Part shown: in pieces, positions 29,687 through 38,813 of the stretch
Layout: each line of letters starts with the position of its first letter
How positions within the stretch are numbered: the first letter of the stretch is position 1
Position numbers and translations under genes: made by a program
Notes under the pieces: model-generated
The model's input: only the letters and a program-made list of their open reading frames with translations
The model's database searches: none
Told to the model about the DNA's origin: nothing
Source: JAKOQB01 sp036824465
Lineage (GTDB): Bacteria > Pseudomonadota > Gammaproteobacteria > Burkholderiales > Burkholderiaceae_F
Assembly: GCA_036824465.1 (NCBI GenBank)
Contig: DAITAC010000004.1
Span: 1 to 64,000, forward strand
DNA length: 64,000 bases
Reading direction: 5' to 3'

Positions 29687-30268
29687 CTAGCGGCGTCCGA
29701 ACAGGCGCTTCAGGAATGCCTTCAGCATGCTCCAGAAGCCAAACGAAACCGGTTCCATGGGCCGGGACAGATCAGCGTCGACGTGCACGGTGGTCTCTTC
29801 CAGTTCGGCCACGGCACGCTCGCGCAGGCGGGCGTCGAATGCCTCGAAGAACTTGTCTGCCATCGCGCCCGCAGCCGCGTCGATCAGCCGCGAGCCAACC
29901 TGCGCGATCTTGCCGCCGACCTGCACATTGGCCGTGTACGCGAGGTGAGTGGCGTTCACGCCGCCGGGCGCGGCGACGGCAAGCGCGACGCGCACGTCGC
30001 CGCGCGCAAATCCCGCCGCGCCGCCGGAACTGTCGAACTTCATCGTGTAGCCATTGGGCGGATCGACGTCGGCAAGTTCCACCGTTCCCTTGAAGCGTGC
30101 CTTCACCGGGCCGATCGCCGTGTTCATCACGACCTCATAGCGATTCTCGCCCAGGGCAGCGAAGCTCTCGCACCCCGGCACGCATGACTTGAGCATCTCG
30201 ATGTCGTTGAGTGCCGTCCATGCAACAGCGCGGTCCGCCGTGAGCTGTCGTTCTCCCGTCAATTCCAC
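29687..30268 (-). CDS. coxG: CoxG-family SRPBCC protein (carbon monoxide dehydrogenase subunit G)
   Basis: A 193-residue protein from a GTG start (VELTGERQLTADRAVAWTALND). The SRPBCC/START-like fold is shown by LKSCVPGCESFAALGENRYEV and KARFKGTVELADVDPP. The C-terminus FGFWSMLKAFLKRLFGRR is an amphipathic, basic membrane tail as in CoxG. In Oligotropha, CoxG recruits CO dehydrogenase to the cytoplasmic membrane; relatives do the same for other molybdenum hydroxylases. It overlaps the VWA gene by 10 bp. The likely partner is the CoxSLM-like enzyme at 56.8-60.5 kb. Confidence 0.85.
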   Translation of the reverse strand: MELTGERQLTADRAVAWTALNDIEMLKSCVPGCESFAALGENRYEVVMNTAIGPVKARFKGTVELADVDPPNGYTMKFDSSGGAAGFARGDVRVALAVAAPGGVNATHLAYTANVQVGGKIAQVGSRLIDAAAGAMADKFFEAFDARLRERAVAELEETTVHVDADLSRPMEPVSFGFWSMLKAFLKRLFGRR

Positions 30269-31488
30269 GCTGGCTTCTCCTGCATTCTCGTGCCTGTGCC
30301 CGACAGCGTCCGCGCGAGCTGCTGCAGGCTGTCGATATTGTGCACGGGAAGAAACGCATCCACATGCGGCAACATGGCGCGAATGCCGCGCGCCTTGGGC
30401 TCAAACGCGTCATAGCGCAGCAGCGGGTTGAGCCAGACCAGACGCCGGCACGACTTCGACAGCCGCTCCATTTCTGCGGCGAGCAGTTCGGTGTCGCCGT
30501 GTTCGAGTCCGTCGGTCACCAGCAGCACGGTGGGATTGCCTGATAGCACGCGGCGTGCCCAGCGCAGGTTGAACTCGCGCACCGCATGCGCGATGCGCGT
30601 GCCGCCGGACCAGTCATCGACCGCTTGCACGACGCCCGCGATCGCGACATCCGGATCGCGCGATTTCAGCTGGTGCGTAATGGCGGTCAGCCGCGTGCCG
30701 AACACGAACGCGTGCGTACGGTGATCAGCAGCGTTTTCATCGCCCACCAGCGCATGCAGGAAATGCAGGAACATGCGCGAATACCGGCTCATCGAGCCGG
30801 AGATGTCGACGATCACCACCAGCGGCTCGGGCCGGGTGCGCCGCGTGCGGCGCGGCAGCTCCGCGATGTCGCCCCCTTGGCGCGCAGCGTCACGCAGCAG
30901 CCGGCGCAGGTCGATGCGCGTGCCGCGCTGCGACGGCTTGAAGCGGCGCGTGATGAGTCGGGCAAAGAACGGTTGCAGCTCCTTGAGCATCTTCCTCGCC
31001 GCGTTCCATTCGGCGGTCGTCATGGTGTCGAAATCCGCCTTGCGCAGCTGCTCACGCTCGGACCAGGTCAGATGCGCATCGATTTCGATGCGCTCCGAAG
31101 GCGCCGGCTCGGGCGGACGAAGTGCGTTGTCCCTAAACAGCGCCTCACCCAGTCGTCGATTCTCCGGCGGCGGCGACGCGCCTGGCTTTTCCTTCACCTG
31201 CGGCAGCAACAGCCGCAGCATCTGCCCGAGCAGGTCGGGGTCCTTCCAGAAGATGTGGAACGCCTGGTCGAACAGCAGCCGGTGTTCGGCGCGATCGATC
31301 AGGCACGCGGCAAGCGTCGCGTGGAAGTCCTGACGCGATTCAATGCCGGCGACCCGCAACGCCTGCAGTGCAAGCAGCACGCGATCGGTACCGACCGGAA
31401 CGCCGGCACTGCGCAGCACGCGTGCGAAGTGCACGACGTTTTCGGCCAGGCGTCCCGGCAGGCGTTCGAGGGAGGATGCAGGGAGCAC
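30259..31488 (-). CDS. coxE: VWA-domain protein, CoxE-like
   Basis: A 409-residue protein from GTG 31488. The N-terminal half is helical (VVHFARVLRSAGVPVGTDRV), as in CoxE/YehP proteins. The C-terminal half is a von Willebrand A domain with the MIDAS start VDISGSMSRYSRM, a later GGTRIAHAVREFN and VLLVTDGLEHGD. In Oligotropha, CoxE works with the AAA ATPase CoxD to build the Cu/Mo site of CO dehydrogenase. Its MoxR partner is at 33628-34530, two genes upstream in the same direction. Confidence 0.85.
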   Translation of the reverse strand: MLPASSLERLPGRLAENVVHFARVLRSAGVPVGTDRVLLALQALRVAGIESRQDFHATLAACLIDRAEHRLLFDQAFHIFWKDPDLLGQMLRLLLPQVKEKPGASPPPENRRLGEALFRDNALRPPEPAPSERIEIDAHLTWSEREQLRKADFDTMTTAEWNAARKMLKELQPFFARLITRRFKPSQRGTRIDLRRLLRDAARQGGDIAELPRRTRRTRPEPLVVIVDISGSMSRYSRMFLHFLHALVGDENAADHRTHAFVFGTRLTAITHQLKSRDPDVAIAGVVQAVDDWSGGTRIAHAVREFNLRWARRVLSGNPTVLLVTDGLEHGDTELLAAEMERLSKSCRRLVWLNPLLRYDAFEPKARGIRAMLPHVDAFLPVHNIDSLQQLARTLSGTGTRMQEKPAWN

Positions 31489-31497
31489 GGCCGGCGC

Positions 31498-32835
31498 TCA
31501 CGCGGCGACGTCGCGCCGCGCGGCGCGCCCGACGTCTTCCAGCCAGGGCACTGCCCGGGCCGCAAGCTGCACGATCGAAGGCGATGCGAGCACGCGGTGC
31601 TCGTTGACGAAGAGTTCGTGATTGCGCTCGACTTCATTGAGCCGGTACACGTAGTTGACCATGATGCCGAACGAGCGCTCCAGACCCTGCATCGACGTGT
31701 CGCCAAGCCAGTTCAGCCGGTCCAGCACTGCGCCGTTACCGAGGTGGAAACGCGCCACCGAGTCGTATGGCTCGTCGCCGCGTCGCAACTGTGTCAGGTA
31801 ATACGCGGCAAGCGGCATCAGCAGCGCTTCGGTGCCATTTGCCCCTTCGTTGCGGTACCAGTCGGGGCTGTCGATGCGCTCGAACAGTGCGCGAAATACC
31901 TCGCCCTGGACACCATTGCAGAGTCGCTCCCGCTGACCCTGCAGCCAGCTGCGAAAGCGCGGAATCGGCGACAGCGTGGCGAAGCGACGGATTTTTGGCA
32001 ACTCGGCACGCAGTTCGGTTGCAACCTGCTTGATCAGGAAACTGCCGAACGAGATGCCGCGTAGACCCTCCTGGCAGTTCGTGACCGAATAGAAGACCGC
32101 GCAGTTGGCCCTCTCCGGCGCCGTGACGGCAGAGCGCACGTCAAGCAGCGGCTGCACCTTGGCGCTCATGCCGCGCGTGAGCGCCACTTCAATGAAGATC
32201 AGCGGTTCGTATGCAAGCTGCGGGTGGAAGAAAGCAAAGCAGCGGCGATCTGCAGCCAGCCGACGACGCAGGTCGTCCCATCCCTGGATCTGATGGACCG
32301 CCTCGTATTGGATCAGCTTTTCCAGCACGATGGCCGACGTGCGCCATTCGATGCGCTCGAGCGTGAGGAATCCGCGGTTGAACCACGAGCGCAGCAGGTG
32401 ACGCAGATCGTCGTCGATCACACGCCAGCGAGGATGGCGCACCAGGCCACGCAGCACCTGCAATCGCATACCCACGAGGGCAGCCGTTGCGCCCGGCGCC
32501 ATGTTCAGGCGCCGGAACAATTCCTGCCGCACCGGCTCGACCACTTCCTGCAGTTGCAGCAGATTTGCCGGCGAGGGATCCTCGCTGAAAATGCGCGCGG
32601 CCTCGAGTGTCGCTGCTGGCGACGGCGAGAACTCGCGCGCCAGCGCGTCGAAAAAACGCGCGCGCGCCACATCGTCCAGTGCGAGATAGGAGGCGAGCGC
32701 CGCGCGCGCGGCGGCCGCGCTCGAGGCCTCGCCACGCTCGCGGATCAGCTTGCGAAAACGGCCGATGGCCTCGCGCACGTTGCGCGCGCGCGCGGCCACA
32801 GCTGTCGCTGCGGATTTCGCAGCGGTTCGCTTCAC
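31498..32835 (-). CDS. mcd: Malonyl-CoA decarboxylase
   Basis: A 445-residue protein of the MCD family, with the helical N-terminal domain and the GNAT-like catalytic domain. Landmarks are CFAFFHPQLAYEPLIFIEVALT, SVTNCQEGLRGISFGSFLIKQV and FATLSPIPRF. It converts malonyl-CoA to acetyl-CoA and CO2. In bacteria it often accompanies malonyl-CoA synthase (matB) and malonate uptake; none of these are nearby. Instead it stands between a CoxE-like gene (9 bp downstream) and a small membrane protein. The GTG start at 32835 gives an Ala/Lys-rich N-terminus. Confidence 0.92.
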   Translation of the reverse strand: MKRTAAKSAATAVAARARNVREAIGRFRKLIRERGEASSAAAARAALASYLALDDVARARFFDALAREFSPSPAATLEAARIFSEDPSPANLLQLQEVVEPVRQELFRRLNMAPGATAALVGMRLQVLRGLVRHPRWRVIDDDLRHLLRSWFNRGFLTLERIEWRTSAIVLEKLIQYEAVHQIQGWDDLRRRLAADRRCFAFFHPQLAYEPLIFIEVALTRGMSAKVQPLLDVRSAVTAPERANCAVFYSVTNCQEGLRGISFGSFLIKQVATELRAELPKIRRFATLSPIPRFRSWLQGQRERLCNGVQGEVFRALFERIDSPDWYRNEGANGTEALLMPLAAYYLTQLRRGDEPYDSVARFHLGNGAVLDRLNWLGDTSMQGLERSFGIMVNYVYRLNEVERNHELFVNEHRVLASPSIVQLAARAVPWLEDVGRAARRDVAA

Positions 32836-32954
32836 CTGCGCACCTGCAGCACACGCGATGGTGCGTGCGGCTCAATCGCCCATAGCGCCGCGGTCGGCCC
32901 GCACGGGCCGGAAGGCAAGGATTCGACCACGGACCAGGCAGACATCGCGACGCT

Positions 32955-33617
32955 CTACACCGGTTGCTCTCGTACCCGCGAATCAGGCGCAGGACGGTCG
33001 ATGGCAAAGCCGGCGAGCACGAACAGCCATTGCGCATGCCCGACCCAGGCAATCGCTTCAATCGATGGCGGTGGCGGCCCGAACAGGTTGCCGAGATAAA
33101 TGACGATCAGTAATGCGACCAGCGTCCAAAGCGGCCAGCGTCGCTCGCCCGCCGTTGCGCGCAGGTACAGCAGCACGCCGAAGCCGAACACGCTGAGCTC
33201 GACGACCAGTGTCGCGATCGCCGAGCGCCACAGGCCGAATCCGATCGCCCAGTAGCCGCCCGGCATCAGCAGCAGATCGGGCCGGTGCACGATCGCGTCG
33301 AGAATCCAGTGACTCAAGACCAGGCCCGCAACAACCAGTGCGGCGCGGCGATCGCGTACCCACGCAAAATGGCCGCCTCCAAGCAGCGCTGACCAGACGC
33401 AGACGGCGAGCAGGCTGTGCGTCCATGGGTAATGGCTGAACAGCAGCGGCGTGACGCCGCCAAGCGTGGTGTCGATGCGCGCGCGCTCCACGCCAATCAA
33501 CAGGAGCGTCGGCCACACCAGATCGATCAGCACCGCGGCGAGAAAGAGGGTGCCAAGCGAAGTGCGCGGCGCGAGCCTCTTTGCCGCCAGTGCGATGCCG
33601 TAATGACCGATGAACAT
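32955..33617 (-). CDS. Membrane protein with DUF457-like / metal-dependent hydrolase features
   Basis: About 220 residues from ATG 33617 (MFIGHYGIALAAKRLAPR). Five or six hydrophobic segments are visible. FIGHYGIALAAKR and HYPWTHSLL, with SHWILDAIVHRPDL, place histidines in the positions used by YdjM/DUF457-type membrane hydrolases. The true reaction is unknown. It follows moxR by 10 bp, so it is probably in the same transcription unit. Confidence 0.6.
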   Translation of the reverse strand: MFIGHYGIALAAKRLAPRTSLGTLFLAAVLIDLVWPTLLLIGVERARIDTTLGGVTPLLFSHYPWTHSLLAVCVWSALLGGGHFAWVRDRRAALVVAGLVLSHWILDAIVHRPDLLLMPGGYWAIGFGLWRSAIATLVVELSVFGFGVLLYLRATAGERRWPLWTLVALLIVIYLGNLFGPPPPSIEAIAWVGHAQWLFVLAGFAIDRPAPDSRVREQPV

Positions 33618-33627
33618 CCGCCGCCCG

Positions 33628-34530
33628 TCAGGTCGCGAGTTCGACGCGGATCTTTTCGACCAGGCGCGCCGCCTCGGTGCCCTGCATCTTGGCGATGTCG
33701 TCCTGGTACTTGAGCAGCACGCCGAGCGTATTGTTGACCGTCTCGGGTTCGAGCACCACGGCATCGAGCGCCAGCAGGGCGCGTGACCATTCAATGGTCT
33801 CGCTCACGCCGGGCAGCTTGTACAGGTCCATTGCGCGCAGCGACTGCACGAAGGCGACGATCTGCCGGGAGAGCGCCTCCTTGGCATCCGGCACCTTGCG
33901 GCGGACGATCTCGAGCTCGCGCGCCGCGTTCGGGTAATCGACCCAGTGATAAATGCAGCGACGCTTGACCGCGTCGTGGATCTCGCGCGTGCGGTTGGAG
34001 GTGATCACGACCACCGGCGGCTGCTCGGCCTTGATCGTCTTCCACTCCGGAATCGTGATCTGGAAATCCGACAGCACCTCGAGCAGATAGGCCTCGAACG
34101 GCTCGTCGGTGCGGTCGAGTTCATCGATCAGCAGCACCGGCGGCACCGCGTGCGGCAGCAGCGCGCGCAGCAGCGGGCGCTCGATCAGGAAGCGTTCCGA
34201 GAACAGGCCGCTCGCAATCTGCTCGCGTGCCTCGTGTGTGGCTTCGGCGAGCCGGATTTCGAGCATCTGGCGCGCGTAGTTCCACTCGTAGGCGGCGGCG
34301 TTGACATCGAGCCCTTCGTAGCACTGCAGCCGGATCAGCTCCGCGCCGAGGCCGGCCGCGAGCACTTTGGCGATTTCCGTCTTGCCCGTGCCCGGTTCGC
34401 CTTCGAGGAACAGCGGACGATTGAGCTTCAGTGAGAGAAAGACGGCCGTCGCCAGTTGACGATCCGCCACATAGTTCTGGTCCGCCAGCAGCCGGACGGT
34501 CGCGTCGATGGAAGTCGGCGTTGCGTTCAT
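33628..34530 (-). CDS. MoxR-family AAA+ ATPase (CoxD-like)
   Basis: A 300-residue AAA ATPase. Walker A is GEPGTGKTEIAKV, Walker B is PVLLIDELDRTDEPF, and sensor 1 is VVVITSNRTREIHDAVKRR. MoxR ATPases act as chaperones in metalloenzyme assembly with VWA partners. The CoxE-like VWA gene lies downstream on the same strand, and CoxG after it, so this is most likely the CoxD-type member of that set. It is the first gene of the group; the promoter should lie above 34530. Confidence 0.88.
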   Translation of the reverse strand: MNATPTSIDATVRLLADQNYVADRQLATAVFLSLKLNRPLFLEGEPGTGKTEIAKVLAAGLGAELIRLQCYEGLDVNAAAYEWNYARQMLEIRLAEATHEAREQIASGLFSERFLIERPLLRALLPHAVPPVLLIDELDRTDEPFEAYLLEVLSDFQITIPEWKTIKAEQPPVVVITSNRTREIHDAVKRRCIYHWVDYPNAARELEIVRRKVPDAKEALSRQIVAFVQSLRAMDLYKLPGVSETIEWSRALLALDAVVLEPETVNNTLGVLLKYQDDIAKMQGTEAARLVEKIRVELAT

Positions 34531-35080
34531 TTCCTGACGTTACAGGATTGCCTTTGCATCAGCCAAGCCGACAGCCGCGAACCTGCACCGTGCATAGAAG
34601 CTCGCACTGATCAAGGACATCTGTGTCGTGCCGGGCTGCGGGACTGGGTGCTCACCGCTCGCATGTCGTGCCGAGATCACGCGATGACAACATCTGCAAC
34701 GTAAGTCTCCCGGGGCAGTGCAGCCAACTCGCCGCCGGTTTCCGCATCTCTGTGCAGCGCTGCGGTGTCGTGCTCAAGGGTGCTGGTCTCACTCCAAGTC
34801 AGCGCGGTGACGCTGGGTGAAATCGCGCGCGACTGGGTTATTTCACCCAACCTGGATCGGCTTTCGACCCATGCGAACGCCCGTGATTGAGCGCTACCAC
34901 GCCACCGTTGCAGGGGTGGCATGTTTGCTGCATGAAGGAATTTGTCCGTCTCTGCTGCCAGGCTTCCCGCCGCCTGACACTCCGATGGACCCCTCGCCGC
35001 GGACGAAACGCTTCGCAAACACGGCCTCGGCAGGTGAATCACGATTCGACCGCGCCTTTCCTATTACAGGAGTTGAGAAG
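34531..35080. other. Intergenic region between moxR and the beta-propeller gene
   Basis: About 550 bp between divergent genes. It is less GC-rich than its surroundings. Frames cross it but none has both a ribosome site and a recognisable product. It should carry both promoters. Confidence 0.4.
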
Positions 35081-36475
35081 ATGTCTTCAAATCCGATCAG
35101 AACGACCGCATCGGCCAGACGCGACGCATTAATCCGCGATCGCCTCTTTCCGGGGTTGCGATCAATTGTCACGGCACTCGCGCTCGGCCTAGGCACAACG
35201 GCCAGCGCGCAAGTGACGTCGGTCAACGGTGATATTGCCTATGTTGCCTGTGAAACGATATCTGCGTTCCCCTTCAGCCAATGCGACATCTGGAAAATGG
35301 GTCCGGATGGTTCCAACAAGGTCAACCTGACCAACTCGCCCGACAAGACCGAATTCAATCCGGCATGGTCAAGTGACGGCACGAAGATCGCATTCATCGA
35401 GGGAGTCAACGGCGTCAATACGCTGTGGGTCATGAACGCTGACGGCAGCGACAAGGTCGCCATCACGCCGCCGTCCTACCAGTTCGGCCCGACCTGGTCG
35501 CCCGGCGGAACACAGATCGCGCTCACGCGCCAGGTACCGGGACAGACGATGTCGATCCAGTTTGACATCATCGTCGTCAACGTCGACGGCAGTGGCGAGA
35601 GGAAGCTCACTGACACCGACTTCGATGAATTCGAGCCAGCCTGGTCGCCCGACGGCAGCAAGATCGCGTTCGCCGGGGTCCGCTTCGAGCAGTACCCGGA
35701 TCCGATCACGGGCGCGCCGACGCAGGGCGCTCAATGGGAAATCGTCACGGTGAATCCCGATGGTTCCGGCGAACAGATCCTCTCGGCCGGAGACCCGAAT
35801 TCGATCCGCGCGAAGTACCTGGAGGAAGACCGTGGGCCATCGTGGTCGCCCGATGGCAGCAAATTGGTGTTCATGAGCCAGGCGCAGGTGCCTGCCTGCT
35901 GCGGCCCGTGGCAGATCTGGGCCGTCAATCGCGACGGAACAGGTGCGACCAATCTCACCAATGACGATACCGTCAACGATTTGTACCCGACCTGGTCTCC
36001 AGATGGAACGCAGATACTGTTCTCGCGCGCGACCGGCAGCGGCGGCTTCGACCTCTACACGATGCCTGCTCCGACGACGTTACCGCTGGCCGTCGCCGCA
36101 ACGGCAACGCGCGTGGCTGCCGCGACAACTGCCGCGACCGGCCCGGCGAATCGGTTAACGACCGACGGCAATGCCAGTGACCCTGACTGGCAGCGCAAGG
36201 GCGCCGCACCGTTGCAGTTCCTGCTAAGCGTTTCAGTCGTATCGCAAGGAAAGGGCGCCGGTGGCAGTGTGAACAGTTCGCCCGCTGGGATTCGCTGCGG
36301 CCGCGACTGTCAGCAATCCTATGCGACTGCAACCCTTGTGAAGCTCACCGCGACACCGAAGAAGGGATCGGTGTTTGCGGGCTGGAGTGGCGCATGCACC
36401 GGGATCTCACCGGTCTGCGATGTCACGATGAATGACGTCAAGACAGCCATCGCAACCTTCGCACGTTCGCGCTAA
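35081..36475 (+). CDS. Secreted TolB-like beta-propeller protein with a C-terminal InlB-type B-repeat
   Basis: About 464 residues from ATG 35081 (MSSNPIRTTASARRD), which follows CAGGAG. A long signal peptide with core SIVTALALGLGTTASA is present. Residues ~55-360 hold several WD40-like PD40 blades of the type FNPAWSSDGTKIAFIEG, EPAWSPDGSKIAFAG and YPTWSPDGTQILFSR. The last ~85 residues form a divergent InlB B-repeat (PKKGSVFAGWSGAC, then DVTMNDVKTAIATF). Eleven or so cysteines suggest disulphides outside the cytoplasm. No partner genes are adjacent. Such lone secreted propellers are common in betaproteobacteria and have no fixed role. Confidence 0.75.
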   Translation: MSSNPIRTTASARRDALIRDRLFPGLRSIVTALALGLGTTASAQVTSVNGDIAYVACETISAFPFSQCDIWKMGPDGSNKVNLTNSPDKTEFNPAWSSDGTKIAFIEGVNGVNTLWVMNADGSDKVAITPPSYQFGPTWSPGGTQIALTRQVPGQTMSIQFDIIVVNVDGSGERKLTDTDFDEFEPAWSPDGSKIAFAGVRFEQYPDPITGAPTQGAQWEIVTVNPDGSGEQILSAGDPNSIRAKYLEEDRGPSWSPDGSKLVFMSQAQVPACCGPWQIWAVNRDGTGATNLTNDDTVNDLYPTWSPDGTQILFSRATGSGGFDLYTMPAPTTLPLAVAATATRVAAATTAATGPANRLTTDGNASDPDWQRKGAAPLQFLLSVSVVSQGKGAGGSVNSSPAGIRCGRDCQQSYATATLVKLTATPKKGSVFAGWSGACTGISPVCDVTMNDVKTAIATFARSR

Positions 36476-36483
36476 CCGCTCGT

Positions 36484-36527
36484 CGCCCCGGGGTCGGCGC
36501 AGGCTCTCGCCGCCAAACCCCGGGGCG
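36484..36527. terminator. Bidirectional hairpin between convergent genes
   Basis: A perfect 11-bp stem (CGCCCCGGGGT / ACCCCGGGGCG, 36484-36494 with 36517-36527) with a 22-base loop lies between the propeller gene and the aminotransferase-fold gene. A pyrimidine-rich CTCTTTCTC follows on the plus strand. It likely ends transcription of the propeller gene and perhaps of the opposing gene. Confidence 0.65.
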
Positions 36528-36535
36528 GCTCTTTC

Positions 36536-37936
36536 TCACAGCGTCGTGCCTCGCGACCGCTGAATGGCGGCAATCGCCGCTTCGAGGATGTCGAGCGCCT
36601 TCATCATCTCCTGTTCGGTGATTATGAGCGGCGGCGTGAGCGTCAGCACGTTGCCCATCGTCGTCTTGAACGACAGACCATTGGACAACGCCTCGTACAG
36701 CACCGCTTCGGCGGCATCGCCGTCGGGCGTCTTGGCATCGCGGTGGGCGACCAGTTCAATGCCGAGCAGAAAGCCGCGCCCGCGCACGTCGCCCACCAGC
36801 GGATAGCGATCGCTCCAGCCTTCCAGCCGCTCGAGCGCGAGCGCGCCCACGCGTGCCACATGCGCAACGAGATCCTCGTCCTCGATCACGCGCAGCGTTT
36901 CGAGCGCCGCGCGACAGGTGACCGGATTCTTCTCGTGCGTGTAATGGCCAAACGCATACGTACCGGCAACGTCGAGCTCGGGTCGTGCCACGACCGCGGC
37001 GATCGGCAGCACGCCGCCACCCAGCGCCTTGCCGAGCACGAGGATGTCGGGCTCGACCGCATCGTGATCGCACGAGAACCAACGCCCGGTCTTGCCGAGC
37101 CCGGTCGGAATCTCGTCGAAGATCAGCAGCGTGCCGTGCGCGTGGCACGCGTCGCGCACTGCCTGCCAGTAGCCCGGCGGCGGCAGGTACGGCACGGCGC
37201 GCGCCGGTTCGGCGATGACCGCTGCGACATCGCCTTCACGCTCGAGCACGTAGCGGACCATGCTTGCGCATGCGAGCTTGCAGCGATCGAGATCGGGCCG
37301 GCCGCGCGAATTGGTCGGATGGCCATAGGGACAGCGATAGCAGCCGAACGGCGCGACATGCTCGGTGCCGGAGAGCAACGGGCCGATCGGTCCGGAACGG
37401 AACATCGACTCACCGCCGACGCTGGACGCGCCCAGGCCCGCGCCATGAAATGCGTCCCAGAACGACAGCGACTTGAAGCGACCCGTCGCGGCACGCGCGA
37501 GCTTGATGGCCACTTCGACCGCATCGGACCCGCCGGTGGTGAAAAGCACCTTCGACAGACTGCCGGGTGTCACCTGCGCGAGCTTCTCGGCCAGTTCGAC
37601 CGCAGGCTCGCAGGCGTAACGGCGCGGCGCGAATGAAAGCTCGTCGAGCTGACTGCGAATCGCCGCCAGCACGCGCGGGTGCGCGTACCCCAGGTGATGC
37701 ACGTTGTTGCCGTGAAAATCCATGTAGCGGCGCCCGGCCAGGTCTTCGATCCAGATGCCCTGCGCCTTGCGGATGCCGTTCAGGCACGGGGTGGAAACGG
37801 ATTGATGCAGGAAGGCGCGGCTGTCGCGCTCGAGCAGCGCGCGCGTGGCAGCATCGAGGTGCTCGGCCTGCCAGCGGCTCCGCCGCGGCGAGACATTGAC
37901 ATCGCCTTCGGATTGGCCGGGCACGGTGTGCTTCAT
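36536..37936 (-). CDS. Class-III aminotransferase-fold PLP enzyme (PbfA-like)
   Basis: About 466 residues from ATG 37936 (MKHTVPGQSEG), with AGGAAAGGG upstream. PLP motifs: SDAVEVAIKLARAATG, TLLIFDEIPTGLGKTGR and DILVLGKALGGGVLPIAAVV, where the lysine of LGKALGGG holds the cofactor. The segment MDFHGNNVHHLGYAHPR and CYRCPYGHP resemble, as I recall, the phosphonate-pathway lyase PbfA, which removes ammonia from (R)-1-hydroxy-2-aminoethylphosphonate to give phosphonoacetaldehyde. That assignment is tentative; a 4-aminobutyrate- or ornithine-type aminotransferase is the alternative. No phosphonatase or phosphonate transporter is nearby. It lies 55 bp downstream of tupA and may share its transcript. 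Confidence 0.6.
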   Translation of the reverse strand: MKHTVPGQSEGDVNVSPRRSRWQAEHLDAATRALLERDSRAFLHQSVSTPCLNGIRKAQGIWIEDLAGRRYMDFHGNNVHHLGYAHPRVLAAIRSQLDELSFAPRRYACEPAVELAEKLAQVTPGSLSKVLFTTGGSDAVEVAIKLARAATGRFKSLSFWDAFHGAGLGASSVGGESMFRSGPIGPLLSGTEHVAPFGCYRCPYGHPTNSRGRPDLDRCKLACASMVRYVLEREGDVAAVIAEPARAVPYLPPPGYWQAVRDACHAHGTLLIFDEIPTGLGKTGRWFSCDHDAVEPDILVLGKALGGGVLPIAAVVARPELDVAGTYAFGHYTHEKNPVTCRAALETLRVIEDEDLVAHVARVGALALERLEGWSDRYPLVGDVRGRGFLLGIELVAHRDAKTPDGDAAEAVLYEALSNGLSFKTTMGNVLTLTPPLIITEQEMMKALDILEAAIAAIQRSRGTTL

Positions 37937-37991
37937 CGTCAATACCCTTTCCTCAGGCGGTGCACGTGCAAACGCGATGCGGATGCGGCGG

Positions 37992-38813
37992 CTACTGCGC
38001 GCTGTGCGCCGAGGCCTGCGGGAAGAAAAGCGGTTCGCCTTCGATGCGGTACGCGGCGATCGATGCCTGTCCCTCGGCGCCGGTCAGCCAGGCGATGAAG
38101 CGCCGCGCGGGTCCCTGCTTGACATGCGGATGGCGCGCCGGATTCACGAGAATCACGCCGTAGGGATTGAAGAGCCGCGGGTCGCCGGCGAGCAGCAGGC
38201 GCAGTTCCTGGCGATTCCTGAAGGAGAGCCAGGTCCCGCGATCCGCGAGCGTGTAGCCGTTCAGTGCGGCCGCCATGTTCAGCGTCGGCCCCATGCCGCT
38301 GCCGGCCTCGCGATAGCCCTTGAACGATTTCGGATCGATGCCGGCGGCCTGCCACAGGCGCAGTTCCGCCGCGTGCGTTCCGCTGCGGTCGCCGCGCGAA
38401 ATGAACGGCGCGCTGCCCGCCGCGATGCGTCGTAGGCCATCGGTGCCGTCTCTCGCCTGCCGGACGCCCGCCGGATCGGATCCCGGTCCGACGATGATGA
38501 AATCGTTGTACATCACGTCGCGCCGCTCGATGCCGTAACCCTCGGCGACAAAGCGATCCTCCGCGGGCCGGTCGTGCACCAGGACCACGTCCGCGTCGCC
38601 CCGGCGACCGAGGTCGAGTGCCTGCCCGGTACCCAGTGCGACCACTTTCACCTGAATGCCAGTGGCGGCAGTGAAGCGCGGCAGGATGTACCCGAACAGG
38701 CCCGACTGTTCGGTCGAGGTGGTGGATGCGACCGTGATCGTCTCCGCCGCGTTCGCGCCGCCCGCGAAAAGCAACGCAACCGTCGTGATCAGGACTCGAA
38801 TGAAATGCGCCAT
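37992..38813 (-). CDS. tupA: Tungstate ABC transporter, periplasmic binding protein
   Basis: A 273-residue protein with a Sec signal (MAHFIRVLITTVALLFAGGANA) and the mature start ETITVASTTSTEQSGLFGYI. The STTSTEQSG stretch is the TTTS-type oxyanion-binding motif of TupA. Later RGDADVVLVHDRPAEDRFV and FISRGDRSGTHAAEL are also family features. It binds tungstate (or molybdate) with high affinity. Its ATG is preceded by GGGGGAG and overlaps the end of tupC by 25 bp. The nearby tungsten-type AOR supports tungstate over molybdate. Confidence 0.88.
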   Translation of the reverse strand: MAHFIRVLITTVALLFAGGANAAETITVASTTSTEQSGLFGYILPRFTAATGIQVKVVALGTGQALDLGRRGDADVVLVHDRPAEDRFVAEGYGIERRDVMYNDFIIVGPGSDPAGVRQARDGTDGLRRIAAGSAPFISRGDRSGTHAAELRLWQAAGIDPKSFKGYREAGSGMGPTLNMAAALNGYTLADRGTWLSFRNRQELRLLLAGDPRLFNPYGVILVNPARHPHVKQGPARRFIAWLTGAEGQASIAAYRIEGEPLFFPQASAHSAQ

